This document shows, in pieces, positions 16,021-24,422 of a stretch of 47,239 nucleotides of DNA (the first letter of the stretch is position 1; each line of letters opens with the position of its first letter). The position numbers and the translations under genes are program-made. Source of the stretch: an uncultured Verrucomicrobia subdivision 3 bacterium. Its GTDB lineage: Bacteria; Verrucomicrobiota; Verrucomicrobiia; Limisphaerales; UBA11358. The stretch is taken from assembly GCA_903820285.1 (NCBI GenBank), contig CAIJGS010000188.1, positions 1 through 47,239 of the forward strand. Reading direction: 5' to 3'. The notes under the pieces are model-generated. The model saw only the letters and a list, made by a program, of their open reading frames with translations. It had not been told where the DNA came from and did not search any database.

Positions 16021-19000
16021 TCAAGGCGATGGCACCGGCACCTGCTGCAACCAAACTTCAATTTGCAGGAACAGATTGTTGGTCGCCGAATAAGGTGCCA
16101 AGGTCCGGGCATGGACGGTTTCCGTGAAACCGTTGGCATCCGGGGTGGCGGACAGTTCGTTGATGTAATTGGTGCCGGTGTACCAGTTCAGCAGGTCGCT
16201 GGAAATGAATACCCCATAGGCCACATCCGTGGGCGGGAGTCGGCGGGTGTACGTCACGCCAAAGTACTTCTGGCCGGTATTGGTATCCGTCTCAAAGGCG
16301 TACTGGAAGGCGGGATTCGGATTCACCGCCTTCGGATCCAGGTTGAAGGCATACTTGGTGAAATTGGGGATGCTGTCATGACTGAAATCCGCCGCCGGAC
16401 CCGACAGTTCCGGATGCGTCAATTGTTCCAGGCTGAAATATTGGATGCTCCACAATCCGTACGGCGAATCATGGATGGTCACCGTGGCGGGGCCGCCGGT
16501 GACCGAGTAGGCAATGTTCGTGAGAATGGTAAGGTTGACGCTTTCATCACCTTCAATGGCATAATCCAAATAAGGCGTCACCGGCAGGGTCATGGTATTG
16601 GAACCGGCCGGGAACACCACCACGTTGGTCAGTTCCACATAATCCACCCCGTTGCTGGCGGTGCCCGAGAAACTGATATTCACCGCAATTTCATTGGTGT
16701 CGCCCACGCGCGTCAGGGTGAAATCACCCGCGACCGGACCGAGTTCATAGGCATCGGAGATGTCGGCGCTGACGCTGAAGGTGGTCGGTTCCAGCACGGT
16801 CACAGTGACTTCATCGTAGGCAGAAACCGCCCCATCATTGGCCGTGAGGCGGAAGGTATAATCGCCGGGCGTGGAGAACACGAACGTGTTCGTGAGGCTG
16901 GCCGGGTTGGTGATCACTACATCCGTGTTGGTGCCGAGATAAGTCCAGACAAACGTCACGGCCGCCGGAGGATTCGGCAGGCCGTCATCGGTGACCGTGC
17001 CAATGAGCGTGACCGGCACACCGATCTGCACCGAGACATCCGGGCCGGCGTTAACAACGGGGGCCTTGTTGGTGTCGGAAGAAGCGGCCAGCGCCAGAAT
17101 TTCGCCCGCATCCAGCGCCCGGGCATACACGCGCACATCATCCAGGCCGCCGTTCCAGGAAGCCGGAGTTTCGATCCCGCCCAATCCGGCGATGAATTGC
17201 GGACAGTTCGTCACCATGCCAAAAGCGGCGGCAAAGCCGGCGAGCGGCTGATCCAACTGCCCGTTGATGTATAGCTTCGGCGCCTCGCCATTGGTCCAGG
17301 TCACCGCCACATGCTGCCAGGCACCGGGCTGCAGCACATTGCTCGCACTGATGCGATGGATCACCCCCGTGGTGGTGGGCAGCGTCACCTCCACCACGTT
17401 GGTGTTATTGCCGCACGAGGCCGAGAGATGCGTGGCGATGGCAAACGTCAGGTTGGTGTCCACGTTGTCCGCCGTCAAAATGCCGCGGTCATCGCCCGGG
17501 TTCACCGGCTGGACCCAGAGCGCGACGGTGAAGGAGGTTAATCCGTTCAGCACATTCGAGCCGGCGGACTGGATGACATTGTCACCGGTCCCGGGGAAAG
17601 TTAGCGCCCCGGCGAGTGCGCCATTGGTAATCCAGGCGGGGCTGCCCACGAGCAGGCCGTCGCACCCGGAGCCGGAGGTGTCCACGGCATTGGTGCCGAC
17701 GCCGTCATCAAAGGCCCAGTGCAACAGCATGTTGGTATCGGCCAGCTCCGAACTGACAAAGACCAGCACATCCGCGTGGCCCTGCAAGAGGCCGGTGTCC
17801 GCCGTGAGCCGCAGGAGATACGCCCCCGGATTGGTGAACGTGACCGAGGTGGAGGCGGTGTTGGTGCTGCTGAAAGTGTAATCCGGAGGCCCGGTCACTT
17901 CGCTCCAGGTCAGGATGTTGTTGGTACTGTTGCCGGTGACGGTGGCATCTAGCTCAAGACCGGCATTGGTGCCGCTTAAAAAGACCACATAGCTTGTCGG
18001 ATTGGTAATCGTTACCAGCGGTGTCAGGTTTGTGCCCGCATCGGCAATGGTGAGGATCGCATTGCTGGGCGAGAGAATGGTGTAGGCGGGATCCGGCAGG
18101 ATCACGGCGGTGACACTTTCATCCCCTTCCACCGCACCTTCGTTTGTCGGTGAGATCAACAGGTCAATCGTAGTGATGCCGCAGGAAAAATAGATATTTG
18201 TGGCGATCGGCGGATAATCCACCCCATAGGTGGCCATGCCACCGAGCGCCACATGCGCGGTGAAATCATATTTCGGATCGCCCAGACGGGTGAGCCGGAA
18301 AATACCATTGGTGCTGCTGCCCTCCAACACATTGGTCACAATCGAGGTGATATACAACATCGGCTGATCATCCATGATGGTCACGGTGCCGTTGGTCGGC
18401 GTGCCCAGTTGATACACCACGTTCGTTTGCAAGGTCAGGGTGACCGTCCGCGGCCCCTCGACCACGCCATCCTCCAGCGGCAAAATGGTCAGGGTATTGG
18501 TGAGGCTGCCGGCGGGGATGACGATGAAATTGGTAAGGAAGGCATAGTCCACCCCGTTGGTGGCCGTGCCGCTGATGGTGTAATAGACCGTGACCGCCGT
18601 GTTGGTGGTGCCAAACCGCGTAAAGGTAAACTGTCCGGGGTCGGTGCCAGGCTTGGCGGCGGTGAAGTCGCTGGCGTCAATCCATACGCGCTGGTCGTTG
18701 TCTTGAATGGTTACAGTGGCGGAGGACGGGAAAACCGTCTGGAAGGTATTGCCTTCGGTCAGAGAGATGATCACCGTCCGGTCACCTTCCACCACCTTGT
18801 CATCCACGGCCGTGATGGTGATGCTGGCATTGGATTGCCCCACCGGAATCGTCACGCCATTGGTGATGGCTGAATAGTCAGTGCCGTTGCGGGCGGTGCC
18901 AGAAACGGTGAAAGGAATCAGCAGTGCGTTCGTAACCGGACCGGTGCGGGTAAAGACAAATTGCCCGGTCCCGCCGCCTTCCACGGCATAGGGCTGATTC

Positions 19001-22000
19001 GTGGAGGTAACCGTGACCACCGGCAGGTTATTGGTATAGTTCGGGACGATGGTCACCGCGGCCACGCTGGGCGAGAGAATATTACCGTTCGTCGCGCTGA
19101 TGAGTGTCAGCACCACCGTTCCGGGCAGCTTCATGGTGCGATTGGTATTCGGCAAAACGGGCAGATCCACGGAGAGGGTGCCGGCGGGAATAACCACACT
19201 GTTGCCCAGCGGGGAATAATCCGTCGGGGCGCTGGCGGAGCCGGTGATTTGGAACAGCACCGCCTGGCTGGCATTGGTGGAGCCCGTGCGCGAGATGACG
19301 AAGTGGCCCGGGCTGCTGCTGGTGGCATTCGTCACGGTGGCGCTCACGCTGACCTGCGCGGCGTCATCATCCAGAATGGTATAGGTATGTATCTTGATGG
19401 CGCCGAGCGAGGCGTTGACGGGATTGACCAGCACCACCCGGACGGTTTGGGCCGGCTCGACGGTGGAATCATTAACAATGCGCAACGGGATGACGCCCGT
19501 CCAGCCGTTGGAAATGGTGAGGGTGCCCGGCGCCAACGAGTAACGGTTGGATGCCGCCGTACCGCCAATCACGCGATAGTCCACCGAAACCGGCACCGAG
19601 GACGTGGTGCTGAGCGTGACCGTGATGCCCGGCGACAGGCCTTCCGGGTAGGCGGAAGTGGCAAAGGAAAAGCCCACCGCCACGCCGGTGTTGCTGGTAT
19701 CGCCAGTGATGGTGACATCCGCCGTGGCGGGATTGGCCACATTGTAATTGGTGGTGCCCAGCACGGTAAGCTCCACATCTTCGCTGGAATCCAGGATCAG
19801 ATTTTGGAAGGGAATCACTTCCACCGTGGTGGAGGAAGCGCCGTTGGGGATCACCACCGGCGTATCAATCGGTGCATAATCAAAACCGCTTACCGCCGTA
19901 CCGCTCACGGCCAGATAAACCGTCAGGTCACCGCTCGTGCCATTTCGCGAAATGGTGAACTCCCCGGTGGTATCGCCCTGTTGCGAGACGGTGGGCGTGC
20001 TGGCGGTGATGCTCACGAGCGGCAGCTTGTCATCCTGGATGGACATCGTAGCGCTACCGGGGGTGCCAACTTCATAGTTGAGCGTATTGGTCAGAATCAG
20101 GGTCACGGTTTGATTGCCATAAACCGTCGGGTCTTCGATGGGATTCAGGGTGACGCTGGTGGAGGCCTGGCCGGCGGGAATGGTCACCGTGCCGCTCAAG
20201 GCGGTATAATCCGTACCAGGAATGGCGCTGCCGCTGACATTATAATTAACGACCAGGGCTTGGGTCAGGTCCCCTTCCCGTTCCACCGTAAAGGTGCCGC
20301 TGGTGGCGGGATCGGCCGCATTTCTGGTGGTTGAAACTGTTACCGTCATGAAATCATCGTCCTGAATGGTGATGGTGGCCTTGCTGGCGCTGGAGGCCAC
20401 ACTGTAACCGGCATCGGCCGTCAGGGCGACTTGGATGGTCGAGGTGGTATCCACCTTTTTATCATCAATGGTCACCACGGGAATCACGACGCTGCCCTCG
20501 CCGGCCGGAATCACCGCCACGCCGGGCAGGTAAACATAATCCACTCCGTTAGTCGCCGTGCCGCTGGTGGTATAATAGACCGTCAGATCGCTGTTCAGAC
20601 TGCCGCTGCGCGAGAAAATGAGCTGGCCATTATCAATGCCGCTTTCGGAAATCTCCGGCGTGGTGGTGATCAGAGAAACCTGGGGAGGATTCGGCTGGGT
20701 GTCGCTGACCATCGTGATGCTGGCCTCCGCCAGGGACGCCAGAACATAGGCCGGGCTGTCGCCATTCGTGTCATCCACCACAGTCAGAGTGGCGGTTTCG
20801 CTCCCGCCGCTGAATGCGCCATTGTTGGCCTGAAAAGCGAGCGTGATGCTGTTGGTGCCAGCCGGAATGATCAGCACGTTATTCGTATCCGGCGCCGGGT
20901 TCAGGGTGTAGGCCGATCCCAGCAACGCACTGCCGGAGACATAGACCTGCACGGCGAGATCATTGTTGGTGTCACCGGTGCGGGTAAGCGTGAAATAATG
21001 GATCGAAGTATCGCTTTCCGGAATGCTGTTGGTATCCGCCGTCAGGTTGACCGCGCTCATCGGCATGGCCGAGAAATCCAGTCCGGCCATGTCATTCGTC
21101 GGTGCCAGGGGATTGGACCAGTTGGTTGCGGCGGTAAACGTATAGCCAAACAAAGTCGCCTGCAGGGTAATATTGCTGGCAATGCCGGTGATGAGGTAGC
21201 GGCCGTTGCTGTCCGTGTAGCCGCCGGCAAAATTGGTAGTGGAAAGCGAACCGTTGCCGACCAATACGCCTTCGATCGGCACGCCATTGCTGTCGGTGAT
21301 CTGACCGGTGAGATTAAAGCCGTTGGCAGCGCCGACCGTTACCAGCATGTTGGCGCTGGCCTCGCCGCCTTTCATGTCGCTCACCACGCAGCGCACCACA
21401 TGGTCGCCGCTATTCGTCCAACTGTACGAGGTCCAGGGCAGATTGTTGGTGGCAAACGCCACGCCGTCAAAGGTCCAGGCATAGGCCAGGGTGTCGCCAT
21501 CCGGATCCGTCGCGGTGGCATGGAAATGCACCAAAGCTCCGGTGGTCACATTGGTCTGATCCACCTCCACTCCCAGCACCGGCGGCTGGTTGCTCGGAAA
21601 GGCGCCCATATTCACCTGCACATCCAGCCAGGGATCGGTGCCGGTGGCGCCGCGCTGGAGCGTGGTGATATGTACCCCCGCTGCCATGTCATTAAAAGTG
21701 CGGCCCACCACCACGGCGGCGTCTTCCCGGCTGGAATCATCGTTCGGGTTCGGTGAACCCGGTGTGGTATCAACCATCTGGGCGCCGCCATTGCTGAAGG
21801 GCCACGGGGACCATTCCAAAAGCACGCCGTTTTCCAGCCACGGATTGGCGGTATATTGCTGGCGGAATTCCATCCAGTAGTAGCGCAGACCGTCTTTCCG
21901 GATCACCCCGGCATAAGTGCGGCCGTCCACCCGTTTGGACGCCGGCACGTCAAACGGGTAAATGCGATAGACCCCGTTCGTTGTGATGCTCTGAACGGCA

Positions 22001-23484
22001 TCTGCTTTCAGCCAGTCGAGCGCCTTTTTATGGCACGAATTGAACTGTGCCACACCGCCCGAGCCCATCGTGTCGTAAATGTTGCCATATTCCAGATTCG
22101 CCCCCGGCCCGATGCCGCTGGCGTTGGTGATGGTGTTCCAGAAATTGGCATGCCAGAGACCGAAGTTATGCCCCAACTCATGCGCGGTCACCCCCACGCC
22201 GAAGCTCTGCACCCATACCCCCTTGCCACCAACGTAGCCCAGTCCACCCCAGGTGAAGCCCGGCACACTGGTCAATGCCACCACGTCGCGATCATAATTG
22301 GCCGTATCATATCCGGCGGCCTTGGCCGCGGTACGGGCATCGGCCAGCAGGTAATAGGGATCGTTGCTCGCGTAATAAGCTTTGGTTTGCGGCAAGGTCA
22401 CCAGCGGCGTGACCGTGGTCGTAAAACTGGCCAGATTGTAGGAATTCGCGGTGTAGTACGTATTGACCCCATCCATCACGGCATAGGCATCACTCATGGA
22501 TATGGGCTCCGTCAGGTCATCGGGAAAATTGACCCGCATATAGAGCAGCGACTTGTTGCCATGGGTCCAGGCATCATCAGTCACAATGGGCACGCCGTTC
22601 GTGCTGGTGTCGCCGCCACTCTCTGCCAGTGCCAGATGCCGGCCAACGAGGTCATAGTGGTCGGTCCCGCAAAAGCAGATGACTCCCCCGCCATTTTCGG
22701 CATAAACCGGCTGATTGCGCACATTGACCGACAGGCCGGACACCGAACATACGGCGTCCACCGGTTTCACCGCACTTTTGTCCAATGCGGTGGCCTCGGC
22801 CAGTGTCAAAACCCGCAATGGGTCACTCGAGACCGCCATCTTTCCATCCAATGCCACCCCGTGCAGGGGAATACCCTGCTGCGACATCTGGGTCAGGCGC
22901 CGGCCATAGGCATACGCCTGATACACTTGAGCGCCAAACTGCGCATAACGGTAGGTGGCGGAATTGCCATTGGCAAAATCGGTCGCCACCGCCACGTTAA
23001 AATCACCCCGACCATCCACCTGAGCTTCGAAATAGCGGGTGATTTCTGGCGGCAATTCCTGCCGCCAGGCATAGGGCACTGACAATTGGATGGCTTGGGC
23101 CGGGTCCGTTTGAATCAAGGATCGCATGGCGGCCTGCCGTTCCTTCGCCAGCCGTTCGCCATCGGCGAGACTGGCGGTACCATTGGTAAACCGGCTGACC
23201 CAACCAGAAAAGTCGGTGAAGCTGACCAGACCGCTGGGCTTCGCCGGGGATGTGGACACGGTTTTGCTGGTCGATCCGATTATCAGATTAGTCGCCGCCA
23301 AGCTCGGCAGATGTGCGGGAATGATCGGTGGTGGCGTGGCAGTGGACCGTGCAGTAGCTGCGGTGGTTGCTGGCGGGGAGGTCGATCCGGGTGGTACATG
23401 GGGCCATAACCATACGCCCAGCGTGAGAACAACCACGGCCAGTGCCACCGTACCCAATCCCAATAAAATATGACGATTTTTCAA
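16021..23484 (-). CDS. giant secreted Calx-beta repeat protein with metzincin (M11/gametolysin-like) protease, PKD and LamG-like domains (2487 aa)
   Basis: N-terminal TM/signal; HELGHNFGLWH zinc motif with downstream YDTMGS Met-turn; about ten Calx-beta units (…SGTATNGVDY…IPAG…); PKD-like and LamG-like regions. Confidence 0.93.
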   Translation of the reverse strand: MKNRHILLGLGTVALAVVVLTLGVWLWPHVPPGSTSPPATTAATARSTATPPPIIPAHLPSLAATNLIIGSTSKTVSTSPAKPSGLVSFTDFSGWVSRFTNGTASLADGERLAKERQAAMRSLIQTDPAQAIQLSVPYAWRQELPPEITRYFEAQVDGRGDFNVAVATDFANGNSATYRYAQFGAQVYQAYAYGRRLTQMSQQGIPLHGVALDGKMAVSSDPLRVLTLAEATALDKSAVKPVDAVCSVSGLSVNVRNQPVYAENGGGVICFCGTDHYDLVGRHLALAESGGDTSTNGVPIVTDDAWTHGNKSLLYMRVNFPDDLTEPISMSDAYAVMDGVNTYYTANSYNLASFTTTVTPLVTLPQTKAYYASNDPYYLLADARTAAKAAGYDTANYDRDVVALTSVPGFTWGGLGYVGGKGVWVQSFGVGVTAHELGHNFGLWHANFWNTITNASGIGPGANLEYGNIYDTMGSGGVAQFNSCHKKALDWLKADAVQSITTNGVYRIYPFDVPASKRVDGRTYAGVIRKDGLRYYWMEFRQQYTANPWLENGVLLEWSPWPFSNGGAQMVDTTPGSPNPNDDSSREDAAVVVGRTFNDMAAGVHITTLQRGATGTDPWLDVQVNMGAFPSNQPPVLGVEVDQTNVTTGALVHFHATATDPDGDTLAYAWTFDGVAFATNNLPWTSYSWTNSGDHVVRCVVSDMKGGEASANMLVTVGAANGFNLTGQITDSNGVPIEGVLVGNGSLSTTNFAGGYTDSNGRYLITGIASNITLQATLFGYTFTAATNWSNPLAPTNDMAGLDFSAMPMSAVNLTADTNSIPESDTSIHYFTLTRTGDTNNDLAVQVYVSGSALLGSAYTLNPAPDTNNVLIIPAGTNSITLAFQANNGAFSGGSETATLTVVDDTNGDSPAYVLASLAEASITMVSDTQPNPPQVSLITTTPEISESGIDNGQLIFSRSGSLNSDLTVYYTTSGTATNGVDYVYLPGVAVIPAGEGSVVIPVVTIDDKKVDTTSTIQVALTADAGYSVASSASKATITIQDDDFMTVTVSTTRNAADPATSGTFTVEREGDLTQALVVNYNVSGSAIPGTDYTALSGTVTIPAGQASTSVTLNPIEDPTVYGNQTVTLILTNTLNYEVGTPGSATMSIQDDKLPLVSITASTPTVSQQGDTTGEFTISRNGTSGDLTVYLAVSGTAVSGFDYAPIDTPVVIPNGASSTTVEVIPFQNLILDSSEDVELTVLGTTNYNVANPATADVTITGDTSNTGVAVGFSFATSAYPEGLSPGITVTLSTTSSVPVSVDYRVIGGTAASNRYSLAPGTLTISNGWTGVIPLRIVNDSTVEPAQTVRVVLVNPVNASLGAIKIHTYTILDDDAAQVSVSATVTNATSSSPGHFVISRTGSTNASQAVLFQITGSASAPTDYSPLGNSVVIPAGTLSVDLPVLPNTNRTMKLPGTVVLTLISATNGNILSPSVAAVTIVPNYTNNLPVVTVTSTNQPYAVEGGGTGQFVFTRTGPVTNALLIPFTVSGTARNGTDYSAITNGVTIPVGQSNASITITAVDDKVVEGDRTVIISLTEGNTFQTVFPSSATVTIQDNDQRVWIDASDFTAAKPGTDPGQFTFTRFGTTNTAVTVYYTISGTATNGVDYAFLTNFIVIPAGSLTNTLTILPLEDGVVEGPRTVTLTLQTNVVYQLGTPTNGTVTIMDDQPMLYITSIVTNVLEGSSTNGIFRLTRLGDPKYDFTAHVALGGMATYGVDYPPIATNIYFSCGITTIDLLISPTNEGAVEGDESVTAVILPDPAYTILSPSNAILTIADAGTNLTPLVTITNPTSYVVFLSGTNAGLELDATVTGNSTNNILTWSEVTGPPDYTFSSTNTASTSVTFTNPGAYLLRLTADTGLLQGHADVLVFVSSELADTNMLLHWAFDDGVGTNAVDTSGSGCDGLLVGSPAWITNGALAGALTFPGTGDNVIQSAGSNVLNGLTSFTVALWVQPVNPGDDRGILTADNVDTNLTFAIATHLSASCGNNTNVVEVTLPTTTGVIHRISASNVLQPGAWQHVAVTWTNGEAPKLYINGQLDQPLAGFAAAFGMVTNCPQFIAGLGGIETPASWNGGLDDVRVYARALDAGEILALAASSDTNKAPVVNAGPDVSVQIGVPVTLIGTVTDDGLPNPPAAVTFVWTYLGTNTDVVITNPASLTNTFVFSTPGDYTFRLTANDGAVSAYDEVTVTVLEPTTFSVSADISDAYELGPVAGDFTLTRVGDTNEIAVNISFSGTASNGVDYVELTNVVVFPAGSNTMTLPVTPYLDYAIEGDESVNLTILTNIAYSVTGGPATVTIHDSPYGLWSIQYFSLEQLTHPELSGPAADFSHDSIPNFTKYAFNLDPKAVNPNPAFQYAFETDTNTGQKYFGVTYTRRLPPTDVAYGVFISSDLLNWYTGTNYINELSATPDANGFTETVHARTLAPYSATNNLFLQIEVWLQQVPVPSP

Positions 23485-23606
23485 GTATCCTCCCGCGATG
23501 ATATGGACTCAGGGTTAACGGCTTGACCCTACTGCCATCCGTTCCTGAATTCAATGGTTAAGGTTGAGATCTCTCAAGAAATGGCAGCAGCATTAGTGCC
23601 AGCCAT

Positions 23607-23622
23607 GTTTATCATGATAAAC
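23607..23622. promoter_or_regulatory. perfect 16-bp palindrome GTTTATCATGATAAAC upstream of the giant protein gene
   Basis: Self-reverse-complementary; about 122 bp upstream of the start at 23484. Confidence 0.5.
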
Positions 23623-23682
23623 GGCAGAAGTTTGCAAAAAACGGTCACTTTTCTTCGATAAAGCAGTTGCCAGCGGGAAAAA

Positions 23683-23701
23683 TTCACGCAAGTTGCGTGA
23701 A
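23683..23701 (-). terminator. putative Rho-independent terminator after kdpE
   Basis: On the minus strand TTCACGCAACTTGCGTGAA followed by TTTTT, just downstream of the kdpE stop. Confidence 0.6.
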
Positions 23702-23735
23702 ATTCACGCATCCGGATGGGTTTTCGACATGCCAA

Positions 23736-24422
23736 TTATCCCGCGACCAGTCGGTAGCCGATACTCGCTTCCGTCTGCAACAACTTGGGCCGGGCAGGAT
23801 CTGCCTCGAGTTTTTCGCGCAGTCGCGCCACATAAACCCGGAGGTAATGCGTCTGCTCAGCATGGTTCTTCCCCCAGACCGATTCCAGAATGTGATGGTG
23901 CGTCAAAACTTTCCCGGCGTGCTGGATGAACAGCCGCAGCAAGGCGTATTCCGTAGCTGTAAGCTTTACCGGCTGACCTTTGCGGGTGACGCGACGCGAT
24001 GCCAGGTCCACCACCAGATCGCCGGCGGTGAAGACGGGTTCCTCGGTTTTACCCCGGGAGGCATGACGCAGTGCGGTGCGTAGGCGGGCCAGAAGTTCGT
24101 CTGTGTTGAAAGGCTTGGTAATGTAATCATCCGCTCCGGCATCGAGAGCGGCGACCTTTCCCTTTTCATCATCCTGCACGGACAGTACCACGACGGGTGT
24201 CTGGGTCCATTCCCGGAGCCGCCGCAGGACTTCCTGACCAGTCAGATCGGGGAGCCCCAGATCGAGGATGACCAGTTCCGGCCGATGCTGGGCGGCTAGC
24301 ACCAGACCTTCCTGCCCGGTGACGGCCACCATGACCTGATAGCCGACCGCCTCCAAGGTAATGGTCAGCAGCCGGCGGATCTGCGGTTCGTCATCCACGA
24401 TCAGGACAAATGGCGGGCTCAT
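23736..24422 (-). CDS. kdpE: KdpE-type response regulator
   Basis: REC + OmpR winged helix; overlaps kdpD; downstream of kdpABCD. Confidence 0.95.
   Translation of the reverse strand: MSPPFVLIVDDEPQIRRLLTITLEAVGYQVMVAVTGQEGLVLAAQHRPELVILDLGLPDLTGQEVLRRLREWTQTPVVVLSVQDDEKGKVAALDAGADDYITKPFNTDELLARLRTALRHASRGKTEEPVFTAGDLVVDLASRRVTRKGQPVKLTATEYALLRLFIQHAGKVLTHHHILESVWGKNHAEQTHYLRVYVARLREKLEADPARPKLLQTEASIGYRLVAG

Noticed and set aside
16063-23082. Very long plus-strand ORFs opposite the giant protein (403, 457, 441, 408 aa)
   Set aside because: Low-complexity R/G/H/I-rich translations antisense to a repetitive gene with clear domains; composition artefacts.
23957-23983. TGTAAGC resembling the ECF -35 block
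   Set aside because: Inside kdpE and no CGAC block at the 14-nt position.
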